A stretch of DNA of 64,000 nucleotides from Octadecabacter arcticus 238. GTDB taxonomy: Bacteria > Pseudomonadota > Alphaproteobacteria > Rhodobacterales > Rhodobacteraceae. The notes below the pieces were generated by a model. The model had not been told where the DNA came from, made no database searches, and saw nothing but the letters and a program-made list of their open reading frames with translations. The stretch is from positions 997,001-1,061,000 of the forward strand of contig NC_020908.1 in assembly GCF_000155735.2 (NCBI RefSeq), written 5' to 3'. Shown in pieces: positions 1-7,888 of this stretch. The translations under genes were made by a program, and so were the position numbers. Position 1 is the first letter of the stretch. Every line of letters begins with the position of its first letter.

Positions 1-262
1 GCGCGCCGACATCGGTTTCGGGTTTCAACAACACCGGGTTCATATCCGTATGCGGTTTCAACCCACAGGCGCGCGCTTGCAGGGCTTGTGCGCGGCCAAT
101 TTCACCACCGTCTGATGTCACAGCAGCGTTGTTGGACATGTTTTGCGGCTTGAACGGCGCGACGGACAGCCCGCGTTTGACGGCTGCACGGCACAGGCCC
201 GCCACCAACATGGATTTCCCCACATTGGATCCAGCCCCTTGGATCATGATTGCCTTGGTCAT
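1..262 (-). CDS. cobQ: Cobyric acid synthase CobQ, N-terminal part (runs off the window)
   Basis: Reading leftwards from the ATG at 262, the frame stays open to the window edge (87 codons). It begins [20 protein letters not shown] and continues with a GLCRAA...[10 protein letters not shown] stretch. This is the P-loop amidoligase start typical of CobQ, which amidates adenosylcobyrinic acid a,c-diamide in cobalamin synthesis. The GAGSNVGKS element is the ATP-binding loop and PQNMSNN is a family signature. The glutamine amidotransferase half lies outside the window. The call is secure for the family; completeness cannot be judged. Confidence 0.93.
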   Translation of the reverse strand, partial: MTKAIMIQGAGSNVGKSMLVAGLCRAAVKRGLSVAPFKPQNMSNNAAVTSDGGEIGRAQALQARACGLKPHTDMNPVLLKPETDVGA

Positions 263-314
263 CGGGTTCCTCCACGCTACGTATCTAGTCAGGCAAAGCG
301 TCCGAGGGAAGAGC

Positions 315-895
315 ATGAACACACCAGCGCACCTAATTCTCGGGCTGGCCGCATTTGGTAAGGTCGACGCACCATCGGTGACTGCGGCGGCATTGGCGGG
401 CGCCCTGATCCCCGGCCTGACATTGTATCTGATGGGCGGCACGCATTTGTTGCTTCTGGGAACGGACCCTCAGATCGTGTTTGGGAACCTTTACTTCTCG
501 GAGCGGTGGCAAGCGATCTTTCGCATTGATAATTCAATCGTGCTGTGGGGCATGGGTTTGGTTTTTTTGCGATATGGGCGCGATCCGTTTGGGCGATCGC
601 ATTGTGCGGCGCGGCATTGCTGCATCTGGGTCTGGATTTTCTGTTACACCATGACGACGGGTGGGCGCATTTCTGGCCGCTGACGACGTGGAAATTCCAA
701 AGTCCGGTCAGTTATTGGGACCCCAATCACTATGGCCGGATTGTCGGGTTGATCGAAATAGCGGTATCGCTGGCGTTGTGTGCTCTGCTGTGGCGGCGAT
801 TTAGGGGCCGTGCCATGCGAGGTCTGATCGCGCTGTTGGCATTGGCTGAAACCGTACCTGCGATCATGTTCTCACTTATGTTTGCTGCCACTTAA
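315..895 (+). pseudogene. Small integral membrane protein gene, frameshifted at a T7 run
   Basis: The ATG at 315 opens a frame ([16 protein letters not shown]) that reads well to about 562, and the protein then continues in the -1 frame (FFAIWARSVWAIALCG) to the stop at 893-895. The joint product would be about 193 residues with four or five hydrophobic segments and a conserved-looking LLHHDDGWAHF stretch. It resembles membrane proteins of the metal-dependent-hydrolase/DUF457 type often found beside cobalamin genes. The switch lies in seven Ts at 562-568. The 0-frame reads T TTT TTG there, which also fits a slippery heptamer. Indel, sequencing error or programmed slippage are all possible. 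Confidence 0.7.
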
Positions 896-910
896 ACACG
901 CAGCAAACAA

Positions 911-946
911 AAAAACGCGACCCCGAGCAGAGGGTCGCGTTTTTTT
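911..946. terminator. Bidirectional rho-independent terminator
   Basis: A 13-base stem (911-923 with 932-944) encloses the 8-base loop CGAGCAGA. A-rich and T-rich arms flank the GC core CGCGACCC/GGGTCGCG. It sits between two converging genes (ends at 895 and 972), so it can stop transcription from both sides. Confidence 0.9.
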
Positions 947-971
947 GGTGTAAGCTAAAACTTGGAGTAGA

Positions 972-1304
972 TTAAGCGGCGCGAACTTCTTGATCCGCGG
1001 CTTCAGCCACTGCGCGCCGTTCGCTTTCTTCACGTGACAGAGCGACAGACGTACGCACGCCTTTGCCGACGAAGTCCATCAAACCCGTTACAACGCGTTC
1101 GTTGGGGTCGATACCTGCGCAGGACAGAACTTCGCGGCCGTCACGGGAGCGTGCCCAGCGCGCGATCTGTTCAGGCCCATTGCCATACTTCTTATCGTCC
1201 GCAATCGCATCATCCAACGCGGCCAACACCACCGCCGCAAAAAGCTTGCGTGCGCGATTGCCTTGTTCATTGTTAAACGCTGTGCCGTCGACGAAATCTC
1301 GCAT
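972..1304 (-). CDS. DUF6280 family protein (110 aa)
   Basis: The protein starts MRDFVDGTAFNNEQGNRARK and is acidic, with no signal peptide or membrane segment. I chose the ATG at 1304 because an AAGGACC ribosome site lies just upstream; the frame is open further but looks non-coding. Small proteins of this type (DUF6280, recalled) sit next to efp in many Rhodobacterales, as here, where efp is divergently transcribed from 1529. Function is unknown. The strongly conserved-looking central part (LAALDDAIADDKKYGNG) suggests a maintained role, but I infer nothing more specific. Confidence 0.8.
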   Translation of the reverse strand: MRDFVDGTAFNNEQGNRARKLFAAVVLAALDDAIADDKKYGNGPEQIARWARSRDGREVLSCAGIDPNERVVTGLMDFVGKGVRTSVALSREESERRAVAEAADQEVRAA

Positions 1305-1528
1305 ATTCGGTCCTTGTACTATTTTTGGCCTTGTAGCTGGTAGTTTGGGCAATATGCCTGTTTCCAACCGATTCGGGGGTCCTCATTTGGAATAGCAGGT
1401 ATGCGCATAACGCATAGCTCAATCATTCCTAAAACAGTATCTGGTTGGCTTGCGCGGTGTGTCATCACAATATATAATCCTCGTCAACTTCAATGCAACC
1501 TTCTGACATCGTTTGGACACACTGGGTT

Positions 1529-2092
1529 ATGGCAAAAATTAACGGCAACGAAATTCGCATTGGAAATGTACTTGAACATAATGGTGGTCTGTGGGCTGCA
1601 GTGAAAGTCGATCATGTTAAACCGGGTAAGGGCGGCGCGTTTGCGCAGGTCGAAATGCGCAATTTGCGCAACGGTTCCAAATTGAACGAACGCTTCCGGT
1701 CCGCCGATAAGGTCGAGAAGGTTCGTCTGGAGCAAAAAGACCAACAATTTCTGTATGAGACTGATGGAATGTTGACGTTCATGGATATTGAAACCTACGA
1801 GCAGATTGAACTGCCCGCTGAATTGCTGGGCGATCGTCGTCCGTTCCTGCAAGATGGCATGATTGCTGTGATCGAATTCCACGAAGAAGAGGCGTTGAAC
1901 GCGCGTTTGCCGCAAAAAGTGACCTGCAAGATCGTTGAGACGGAGCCTGTTGTGAAAGGCCAAACCGCGGCCAATTCATTCAAGCCTGCCATTTTGGACA
2001 ACGGTGTGCGCGTCATGGTGCCGCCGTTTGTGGGTCAAGACGAAGACATCGTCGTGAACACTGAGACGATGGAATACTCCGAACGCGCCTGA
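1529..2092 (+). CDS. efp: Translation elongation factor P
   Basis: This 187-aa protein has the normal EF-P length and three beta-barrel domains: an N-terminal KOW-like domain ([20 protein letters not shown]), the OB fold in the middle, and the C-terminal domain ending [23 protein letters not shown] enters stalled ribosomes and speeds peptide-bond formation at polyproline stretches. The residue in the modification loop (VKPGKGGAF) is a lysine, as in EF-Ps modified by EpmA-like enzymes. The ATG at 1529 is chosen because homologous sequence starts there; upstream in-frame codons look non-coding and the ribosome site is weak. Confidence 0.96.
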   Translation: MAKINGNEIRIGNVLEHNGGLWAAVKVDHVKPGKGGAFAQVEMRNLRNGSKLNERFRSADKVEKVRLEQKDQQFLYETDGMLTFMDIETYEQIELPAELLGDRRPFLQDGMIAVIEFHEEEALNARLPQKVTCKIVETEPVVKGQTAANSFKPAILDNGVRVMVPPFVGQDEDIVVNTETMEYSERA

Positions 2093-2116
2093 CATTGCGG
2101 TGCGCCTCGCGCGCAG

Positions 2117-2181
2117 GTGGGGAGGGGGCCAGCCCCCTCGGCCTTCGGCCTCACCCTCGGGATATTTTTAAAGCAAAGACA
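2117..2181. repeat. Intergenic GC-rich repeat, copy 1
   Basis: Between efp and ygfZ lies a GGGGGCCAGCCCCC palindrome, then GGCCTTCGGCC, then the tail GGGATATTTTTAAAGCAAAG. Related copies with the same tail occur at 29733-29758 (split by a transposon), 42441-42494 and 53062-53102. It fills the whole gap between two converging genes and may act as a terminator or a REP-like element. Confidence 0.7.
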
Positions 2182-2184
2182 GGA

Positions 2185-2916
2185 TTAAGAGCGAAGTAAG
2201 GTTGCCGCGCCTGCCTGCATTTCGCCCGTCGCACGATCAAAGCGCAGCTGCGCGAGGGCAAGGCTGCCAGATTGCGTGTAAAGCGTGCCAGCAGGGCGCC
2301 CGTTGGCGGTGATTTCGGTACCTACGTCCGCCGCCCCGGTAATGGACACCTGTGCGAGGCCCTTTTTCAACGCGGTCTTGTGCTTCATCCGGGCAGCAAT
2401 TTCTTGACCGACGTAGCAGCCTTTGCGAAAATCAATTCCGTTCAACCGCTCAAATCCAGCTTCGAGTATGTAGGTGTCCGGCGTTAGTTCAACGCCGGTT
2501 TCCGGGATCACGTGTGCCACGCGCAGCGCGTCCCAATCCGTGCCGTCACTTTGGTCTCTGTCTGCGATAAGGCGCCAACCAAGGGCTGTGTGGCGCGGGT
2601 CGGGCATGGCACCACCGGGCGCTGGACCTGTGCCCCGCGACACGATCAGTGGCACTTCGGCGATCTGCACGTCCGCGCGCAAGCGATACATCGTCAAGCG
2701 TTGTGCCAGCATGGCCGCGTGAGGTTGCGCGACATCCACCAACAGCGCGTCGTCTTGCGCCGCGACAAAAAAATCCGCGATGAATTTGCCTTGCGGCGTC
2801 AAAAGGGCTGCGTAGACAAGACCGTCCTTGGTTTTGGCCACATCATTTGTGATTAGTCCTTGCAGGAAATCGAAGGCATCCGGGCCGGACAGACGGATAA
2901 GGGTGCGATTGCTCAT
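2185..2916 (-). CDS. ygfZ: YgfZ-type folate-binding iron-sulfur cluster repair protein
   Basis: This 243-aa GcvT-fold protein has the diagnostic KGCYVGQE motif near residue 165 (the YgfZ K-G-C-Y-x-G-Q-E signature) and an N-terminal LIRLSGPDAFDFLQGLITND stretch typical of the family. YgfZ binds tetrahydrofolate and helps build or repair certain Fe-S enzymes such as MiaB. The conserved cysteine of the motif is present. It is transcribed away from the neighbouring ABC exporter start and shares strand with it, with only 9 bases between this start and the exporter stop, so the two may be co-transcribed. Confidence 0.92.
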   Translation of the reverse strand: MSNRTLIRLSGPDAFDFLQGLITNDVAKTKDGLVYAALLTPQGKFIADFFVAAQDDALLVDVAQPHAAMLAQRLTMYRLRADVQIAEVPLIVSRGTGPAPGGAMPDPRHTALGWRLIADRDQSDGTDWDALRVAHVIPETGVELTPDTYILEAGFERLNGIDFRKGCYVGQEIAARMKHKTALKKGLAQVSITGAADVGTEITANGRPAGTLYTQSGSLALAQLRFDRATGEMQAGAATLLRS

Positions 2917-2925
2917 GTGTTTTAC

Positions 2926-4869
2926 CTAAGGTCGGTTGGGGCGATTAAAAAGACGCGCGAGCCAAGATTGTGGCCGTTCGTTTGGTTTAACAGCGAAGAC
3001 TTTCTTGCGGGGGCGGTTTTTGCCGTCGATGACTTGTTTGCCGTCGCGAAATTGCAGGCGGTACAGATCGGCATAAAGCCCGCCGCGCGCCAGCAGATCG
3101 GTGTGTGTGCCTTCGTCAACAACGCGGCCCTTGTCGATTACAACGATCTTGTGGGCGTTTTTAATGGTCGACAGGCGGTGCGCAATCACAAGGGTTGTGC
3201 GCCCCTTGGCGAGACGGTCAAGCGCGCCTTGCACGATGGTTTCTGATTTGGTGTCCAGTGCGCTGGTCGCTTCGTCCAGCAGCAAAATCGGTGTGTCGCG
3301 CAGCAGGGCACGCGCAATGGCGACCCGTTGGCGCTGTCCACCAGACAAGTTCGATCCACGCGGCCCCGTAGGGCTATCGAGTCCAGCTGGCAGTTTATCA
3401 AGAAAGTCGGTGACATGGGCATTATCGAGCGTCGCGTTCAGCACATCGTTAGAGATGCCTGTTTGACCCAGCAAGATGTTGTCGCGCAGCGTTTCATCAA
3501 AGAGCGCCGCGTCCTGTGACACAGTCGACACAAGGCTGCGAAGATCTGTCAGCGCAAGGGTGTTGATCGGCGTGTCATTCAAGCTGACGCTGCCTGATTG
3601 CGGTTCAACAAGGCGGGTCAGCACGTTAAACAACGTGCTTTTGCCCGCACCGGATGCTCCCACCAGTGCCGTCGTTTGACCCGCCTGCGCAGTAAACGTC
3701 GCACGGTTCAGAACCGGCAGATCACCATAGCTAAGCGAGACATTTTCAAAGATGATTCTTGGCGCGTTTACAGGAATCGGCGCAGGGTTGCTGGGAGAGA
3801 GCAAGGTTGGTTGTGTTTCAAACAGATCCAGCAAGCGGTCAATTGCGGCAGCGGCGGCTTGCCAAAGGCCGGTCAAGTTACCCAGACGGCGCAGCGGGTC
3901 AAACGCGATGGCCATGGCGGTGAAAAACGACATGAACTCACCAACGGTTTTCTGCCCTTCAATGATCTGATTGCCGCCATATAACAGCACCGCAAAAAAA
4001 CCGAGGCCCGCCATAACATCCACCAAGCTCGGGATCATCCCCTGTCCGAACGCGGCCTGCGTTTCGGTGCGCACGCGCCGGTTTGTCAGGGCTTCGTACC
4101 GTTTCCCTTGGTAGTCTTCTAAGCTGTTGAGTTTGATGGGGTTAATCCCATGAAACACCTCATCCAGCCGCGTGGACATATCGGCTGCGACCACGAGCGC
4201 GGCGCGCGCCTTACGACGTACATAGCCCTGGATTGCAAAGGAGGGCAGCACCAGAACGGGGATGCCAATCAATGCGATGGCAGTCCAAACCCAATCGACC
4301 CACAGCGCCACGGAAAACAGGGCCACAACCGCGACCATATCGCGGCCAAGACCGGTGATCAGACCTGTCCAAACACTCCCCAGTGCCTGCACATCGCCCT
4401 GCACCCGTTCGATCAATGTGCCAGGGGGGTGGGCCTGATGGAACGCCGTGTCCAGCCGCATCAGATGGCGCAAAAGGTCGGTCCGAATGTCCGCCGCACT
4501 TTTTTCCGCGATCCGTTTCAGGATTACACGCTGGGCGAGTGATGTCACCGCACGCATCAAAAAGAGCGAGAGAATGACTGTGCCAATGATCCAGACCGCG
4601 CCCTGTTCGCCACCAATGAAGACGTTGTCGAACATCGGCTGCATCATGTAACTCAAAACGCCAAACGTTGATCCCTCAAGGATCATCAACGCCACCGCGA
4701 CCGATAACAAAACCATGTGCTGGCGCAGATAGTTGCCCCACAGCCACTGAAACATTTCGCGACTTGTGCGTTCGGGTTTCGCGGCAGGCTGGGGCGTTTG
4801 GGCGGGGTCGGTCCTGTGGGCGGGGTCGGTCCTGTGGGCGGGGTCGGTCCTGTAGGTGGGGTCGGTCAT
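2926..4869 (-). CDS. ABC exporter, MsbA-like fused permease/ATPase
   Basis: This 647-aa half-transporter has six predicted membrane helices in residues 50-340, followed by a nucleotide-binding domain with Walker A GASGAGKST, the signature LSGGQRQR, Walker B ILLLDEATSALD and the H-loop VIAHRLS. This layout matches lipid/multidrug exporters such as MsbA, which act as homodimers in the inner membrane. The N-terminus carries a hydrophilic hexapeptide repeat RTDPAH encoded by an 18-bp tandem repeat, unusual for the family. The C-terminus has a basic extension (about 40 residues) after the ATPase. Substrate cannot be told from sequence. Confidence 0.9.
   Translation of the reverse strand: MTDPTYRTDPAHRTDPAHRTDPAQTPQPAAKPERTSREMFQWLWGNYLRQHMVLLSVAVALMILEGSTFGVLSYMMQPMFDNVFIGGEQGAVWIIGTVILSLFLMRAVTSLAQRVILKRIAEKSAADIRTDLLRHLMRLDTAFHQAHPPGTLIERVQGDVQALGSVWTGLITGLGRDMVAVVALFSVALWVDWVWTAIALIGIPVLVLPSFAIQGYVRRKARAALVVAADMSTRLDEVFHGINPIKLNSLEDYQGKRYEALTNRRVRTETQAAFGQGMIPSLVDVMAGLGFFAVLLYGGNQIIEGQKTVGEFMSFFTAMAIAFDPLRRLGNLTGLWQAAAAAIDRLLDLFETQPTLLSPSNPAPIPVNAPRIIFENVSLSYGDLPVLNRATFTAQAGQTTALVGASGAGKSTLFNVLTRLVEPQSGSVSLNDTPINTLALTDLRSLVSTVSQDAALFDETLRDNILLGQTGISNDVLNATLDNAHVTDFLDKLPAGLDSPTGPRGSNLSGGQRQRVAIARALLRDTPILLLDEATSALDTKSETIVQGALDRLAKGRTTLVIAHRLSTIKNAHKIVVIDKGRVVDEGTHTDLLARGGLYADLYRLQFRDGKQVIDGKNRPRKKVFAVKPNERPQSWLARLFNRPNRP
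4801..4866. repeat. 18-bp tandem repeat inside the ABC exporter start
   Basis: The unit GGCGGGGTCGGTCCTGTG occurs about 3.7 times in a row, the last copies slightly changed. It encodes the repeated hexapeptide RTDPAH in residues 6-23 of the exporter. Units are multiples of three, so copy-number change would keep the reading frame. Confidence 0.9.
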
Positions 4870-5017
4870 GGCGGTTCCGTCTTTAATTTACGTACGTCTA
4901 GGCGCTAACGAACTGAGGCGAAAGGTGCGGCCGCGTTCCAGATCATCTGTCCGCCATTGACGCGGCATTTGCGCAGGATAGTGTCTGCCCGACACAATTC
5001 ATTTAAGGACGCAGCGC

Positions 5018-6262
5018 ATGTTTGCCAATGGTTTGACTTATCTTGCAATTCCAGGCCCATCTGTGATGCCGGACCGGGTGTTGCGGGCAATGCACCGCGC
5101 AGCGCCTAACATCTACACGGGTGAACTTCATGACGTGACACGCAGTTTGTTTCCCGACCTGAAGGCGGTTGCTGGCACGCGTCACGAGGTGGCCATCTAC
5201 ATTGGCAATGGCCATGGCGTCTGGGAAGCGGCGCTGTCCAATATTCTGAGTGATGGTGACACGGTTCTGGTGCTTGCGACGGGGCGGTTTTGCGTCGGCT
5301 GGGGCGAGATGGCCGAAGGGTTGGGCGCATCGGTTGAAACGATTGATTTCGGCGACAATGACGCGGTTGACCTGACGCAGGTTGAGGCCGTGTTGAAAGC
5401 CGACACCGCCGGGCGCATCAAGGCTGTGTTGACGGTGTTGGTTGATACATCGACCGGAGTTCTGAATGATGTCAAAGGCATACGCGCGGCCATCGACAAC
5501 GCGGGCCACGGTGCTTTGTTGATGTGTGACGCCATCGCGTCGCTTGGGTGCGATGAATATCACATGGACGATTGGGGAGTGGATATCACTGTTGCCGCCA
5601 GCCAAAAGGGTCTGATGACACCGCCAGGCATCGGGTTTGTGTGGTTCAATGACAAGGCAGACGCGGTGCGTGAAACCATCGGCCGTGTGTCGAAATACTG
5701 GGATTGGCGGCCGCGCGTCGCGGGCGATGAATACTGGAAATTCTTTGACGGGACCGCGCCGACGCATCACCTTTACGGGCTGCGCGAGGCGCTTGATATG
5801 ATCAAAGACGAAGGGCTGCAAAACGTTTGGGCGCGCCATGACGGGTTGGCCCATGCGGTCTGGGCTGCGATTGATGTCTGGTCTGCAGACGGGCCGATGC
5901 AGATCAACGTAGCGGACCCCGCAGCGCGGTCGCGCGCGATCACGTCACTGCGACTTGATGAGGGGCAGGGCGATGCACTTCGGGCATGGTGCGAGGACAA
6001 TATGGGCGTAACATTAGGCATTGGTTTGGGACGCTCCCCCGCCAGTGCATTCTTTCGCATCGGTCACATGGGCCACGTCAATGGCCATATGGTTATGGGG
6101 TTCCTTGGCACGATTGATGCAGGGTTAAAGGCGCTGGGCATCCCCCATGGCGCGGGCGCATTGGAAGCGGCGTCGCAGGTGTTGGCTGACCTAACCCGAG
6201 CTGGAGGCACGAAGCCGCGCGGCGCGCAGGCGGATCAAGCCGTCGATCAGTGCTGCGGATAA
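5018..6262 (+). CDS. Class V aminotransferase, serine-glyoxylate type
   Basis: This 414-aa PLP enzyme is of the alanine-glyoxylate/serine-glyoxylate group. It shows the N-terminal LAIPGPSVMPDRVL motif, GNGHGVWEAALSN for cofactor phosphate binding, DAIASLGCDEY with the PLP-ring aspartate, and the PLP lysine in ASQKGLMTPPG. In Rhodobacterales such enzymes feed the serine cycle or photorespiratory-type glycine metabolism. The last 24 residues (from about 6191) are low-complexity and overlap the 3' end of an opposite-strand gene, suggesting loss of the ancestral stop codon. The ATG at 5018 is preceded by AAGGACGCAGCGC, a usable ribosome site. Confidence 0.88.
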   Translation: MFANGLTYLAIPGPSVMPDRVLRAMHRAAPNIYTGELHDVTRSLFPDLKAVAGTRHEVAIYIGNGHGVWEAALSNILSDGDTVLVLATGRFCVGWGEMAEGLGASVETIDFGDNDAVDLTQVEAVLKADTAGRIKAVLTVLVDTSTGVLNDVKGIRAAIDNAGHGALLMCDAIASLGCDEYHMDDWGVDITVAASQKGLMTPPGIGFVWFNDKADAVRETIGRVSKYWDWRPRVAGDEYWKFFDGTAPTHHLYGLREALDMIKDEGLQNVWARHDGLAHAVWAAIDVWSADGPMQINVADPAARSRAITSLRLDEGQGDALRAWCEDNMGVTLGIGLGRSPASAFFRIGHMGHVNGHMVMGFLGTIDAGLKALGIPHGAGALEAASQVLADLTRAGGTKPRGAQADQAVDQCCG

Positions 6263-6382
6263 CAGCACCCATACGAACCCTTTGGTGGCGGCCAGCGTGA
6301 AAAATGCCATGAACAACACCAGACCAGCGGTGATCAAAAAGGCGTTGGTGTAATTTTCGACGCTTTTATATGGTTTGCGCAT
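6191..6382 (-). CDS. Small two-helix membrane protein (63 aa)
   Basis: The product has two hydrophobic segments (about residues 13-30 and 34-50) and a basic C-terminal tail. The ATG at 6382 is preceded by a clear GACAGGAG ribosome site, which makes the gene credible despite its size. Its last 72 bases overlap the 3' end of the class V aminotransferase on the other strand. I do not recognise a family; it could be an uncharacterised Rhodobacterales membrane protein. Confidence 0.6.
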   Translation of the reverse strand: MRKPYKSVENYTNAFLITAGLVLFMAFFTLAATKGFVWVLLSAALIDGLIRLRAARLRASSSG

Positions 6383-6437
6383 GGCATGCTCCTGTCGCGG
6401 GTTGATCATACCCTAACCGCTCGCCATGAAAGATCAC

Positions 6438-7604
6438 TTAAGTTTTTTGTGAACCTGTTCCGAACAACGATTTGCCCAAAACTTGGCCTGACGCTTGCGC
6501 CAGAGCTTTGGGCAACGCCTTGGCCACCAATGTCATGTCTTTTGGGGTGCCACACGAGATCCGGATGCAGCGGTCTTGCGGTGCGACGAACGGCATGCGT
6601 ACAAAAATACCCATTTCTATCAACTCATTAAGAACCGCACGGGCAAATTCACCATCCTGCCCGCAATCAATCGCGACAAAGTTCGTCGCGGACGGAATCG
6701 CCTTCAACCCATTGTCTTCCGCGATTTGGTACAGCGTCTTGCGTGCCGCATCGACTTTGTTGCACACGTCACCCAACCAGTCCTGATCGGCCAGCGCCTC
6801 AAGCGCGCCAGCTTGCGAAATCCGGCTCATCCCGAAGTGATTTCGCACGCGGTTGAACGCCGAAATTAACGTCTTATGACCGAGCGCATACCCAACCCGC
6901 GCGCCGGCCATACCGTAGCCCTTGGAGAACGTGCGCAGACGGATCACCCGCGCATCATTGGTGTTGATCGCGGGTGCTGTGCCGTCGAGCGCAAGTTCAA
7001 CGTAAGCCTCATCGAGGAGCAACAGGCAGTCGCGGGGCACGCTTTCAATCATCCGCTGGATCGTCGCTGCGGAATGCCACGTACCCATCGGATTGTCAGG
7101 GTTTGATATATAAATCAGTTTTGCACCGACCTCTCGCGCTTTGGCGATCAGGTGTTCTGGATCTTCATAATCTGCAGTATATTGAACCGTGTGGATCACC
7201 CCACCGTATCCCGTCACATGATAGTTGAACGTTGGATAGGCCCCAAGGCTGGTCACGACAGGCGTGTCCTTGGTGACCGTTAACCGCACGAGGCTATCAA
7301 GAAGTCCGTCAATACCCGCGCCGACGACAATCTCGCTTGGATCAATGGCGTGATGTTTGGCGAGGGCCATTCGCAAATCGTGGCTTTCAGGATCGCCGTA
7401 CATCCATGTTTCTTTGACGGCCATGCGCATGGTTCGGATTGCTTTTGGTGACGGTCCGAACACGCTCTCGTTGGCGCCGAGGCGGGCTTTGAACGGCGCA
7501 CCGGCGCTGCGTTCTTGTGCTTCGGGCCCGACAAAGGGAACTGATGTTGGCAGCGATGCTGCGAGGGCCGTCAGGCGGGGATCATTTTCTGGTTCATTAA
7601 ACAT
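6438..7604 (-). CDS. Class I/II PLP aminotransferase, histidinol-phosphate aminotransferase-like
   Basis: This 388-aa protein follows the fold type I pattern: LGANESVFGPSP at the N-terminus, VVGAGIDGLLD for the cofactor phosphate, SNPDNPMGTW, LLDEAYVEL with the PLP aspartate/tyrosine, the Schiff-base lysine in RTFSKGYGMAG, and RISCGTPKDM with the substrate-carboxylate arginine. It is closest to HisC-type enzymes, but many paralogues act on other amino acids, so I leave the symbol blank. I use the internal ATG at 7604 (MFNEPENDPRL); the upstream frame to 7688 looks non-coding. Confidence 0.85.
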   Translation of the reverse strand: MFNEPENDPRLTALAASLPTSVPFVGPEAQERSAGAPFKARLGANESVFGPSPKAIRTMRMAVKETWMYGDPESHDLRMALAKHHAIDPSEIVVGAGIDGLLDSLVRLTVTKDTPVVTSLGAYPTFNYHVTGYGGVIHTVQYTADYEDPEHLIAKAREVGAKLIYISNPDNPMGTWHSAATIQRMIESVPRDCLLLLDEAYVELALDGTAPAINTNDARVIRLRTFSKGYGMAGARVGYALGHKTLISAFNRVRNHFGMSRISQAGALEALADQDWLGDVCNKVDAARKTLYQIAEDNGLKAIPSATNFVAIDCGQDGEFARAVLNELIEMGIFVRMPFVAPQDRCIRISCGTPKDMTLVAKALPKALAQASGQVLGKSLFGTGSQKT

Positions 7605-7679
7605 AAGGTGACTTTGCTGCCTTCCTTCCCCTTTGAAAAGGGTTAACGCAGCTCTCGTATCTGATTCAGAAAGATTTTT

Positions 7680-7856
7680 ATGCCTCAACCCAAAAATCGC
7701 CTTACACGCAGGGGGTTTATTGCAGTGGCCAGTGCCGCCTTAAGCGTGCGCGCAATTGCGCCACTCGCACGTAGCGGGTCTGGCCGGCGCATCCTGACGC
7801 TGGTTTATGACAAATCCCTCACCGTGATGCGCGCGGTCGAGCGCGTGGTGCATTGA
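7680..7856 (+). CDS. 58-aa protein with a twin-arginine (Tat) signal
   Basis: A short frame begins MPQPKNRLTRRGFIAVASAA. It has the twin-arginine motif (LTRRGFIAV), a hydrophobic core and a short remainder with a basic end. Small Tat-signal proteins occur in this setting in Rhodobacterales. It ends at a TGA just before a run of ten Cs and the converging valS stop at 7889. The mature part would be only about 30 residues, so export of a peptide, a truncated gene, or a membrane-anchored peptide are all open. No strong ribosome site is visible. Confidence 0.5.
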   Translation: MPQPKNRLTRRGFIAVASAALSVRAIAPLARSGSGRRILTLVYDKSLTVMRAVERVVH

Positions 7857-7888
7857 CCACACGCCCCCCCCCCAAAAAACGTCTGCAG

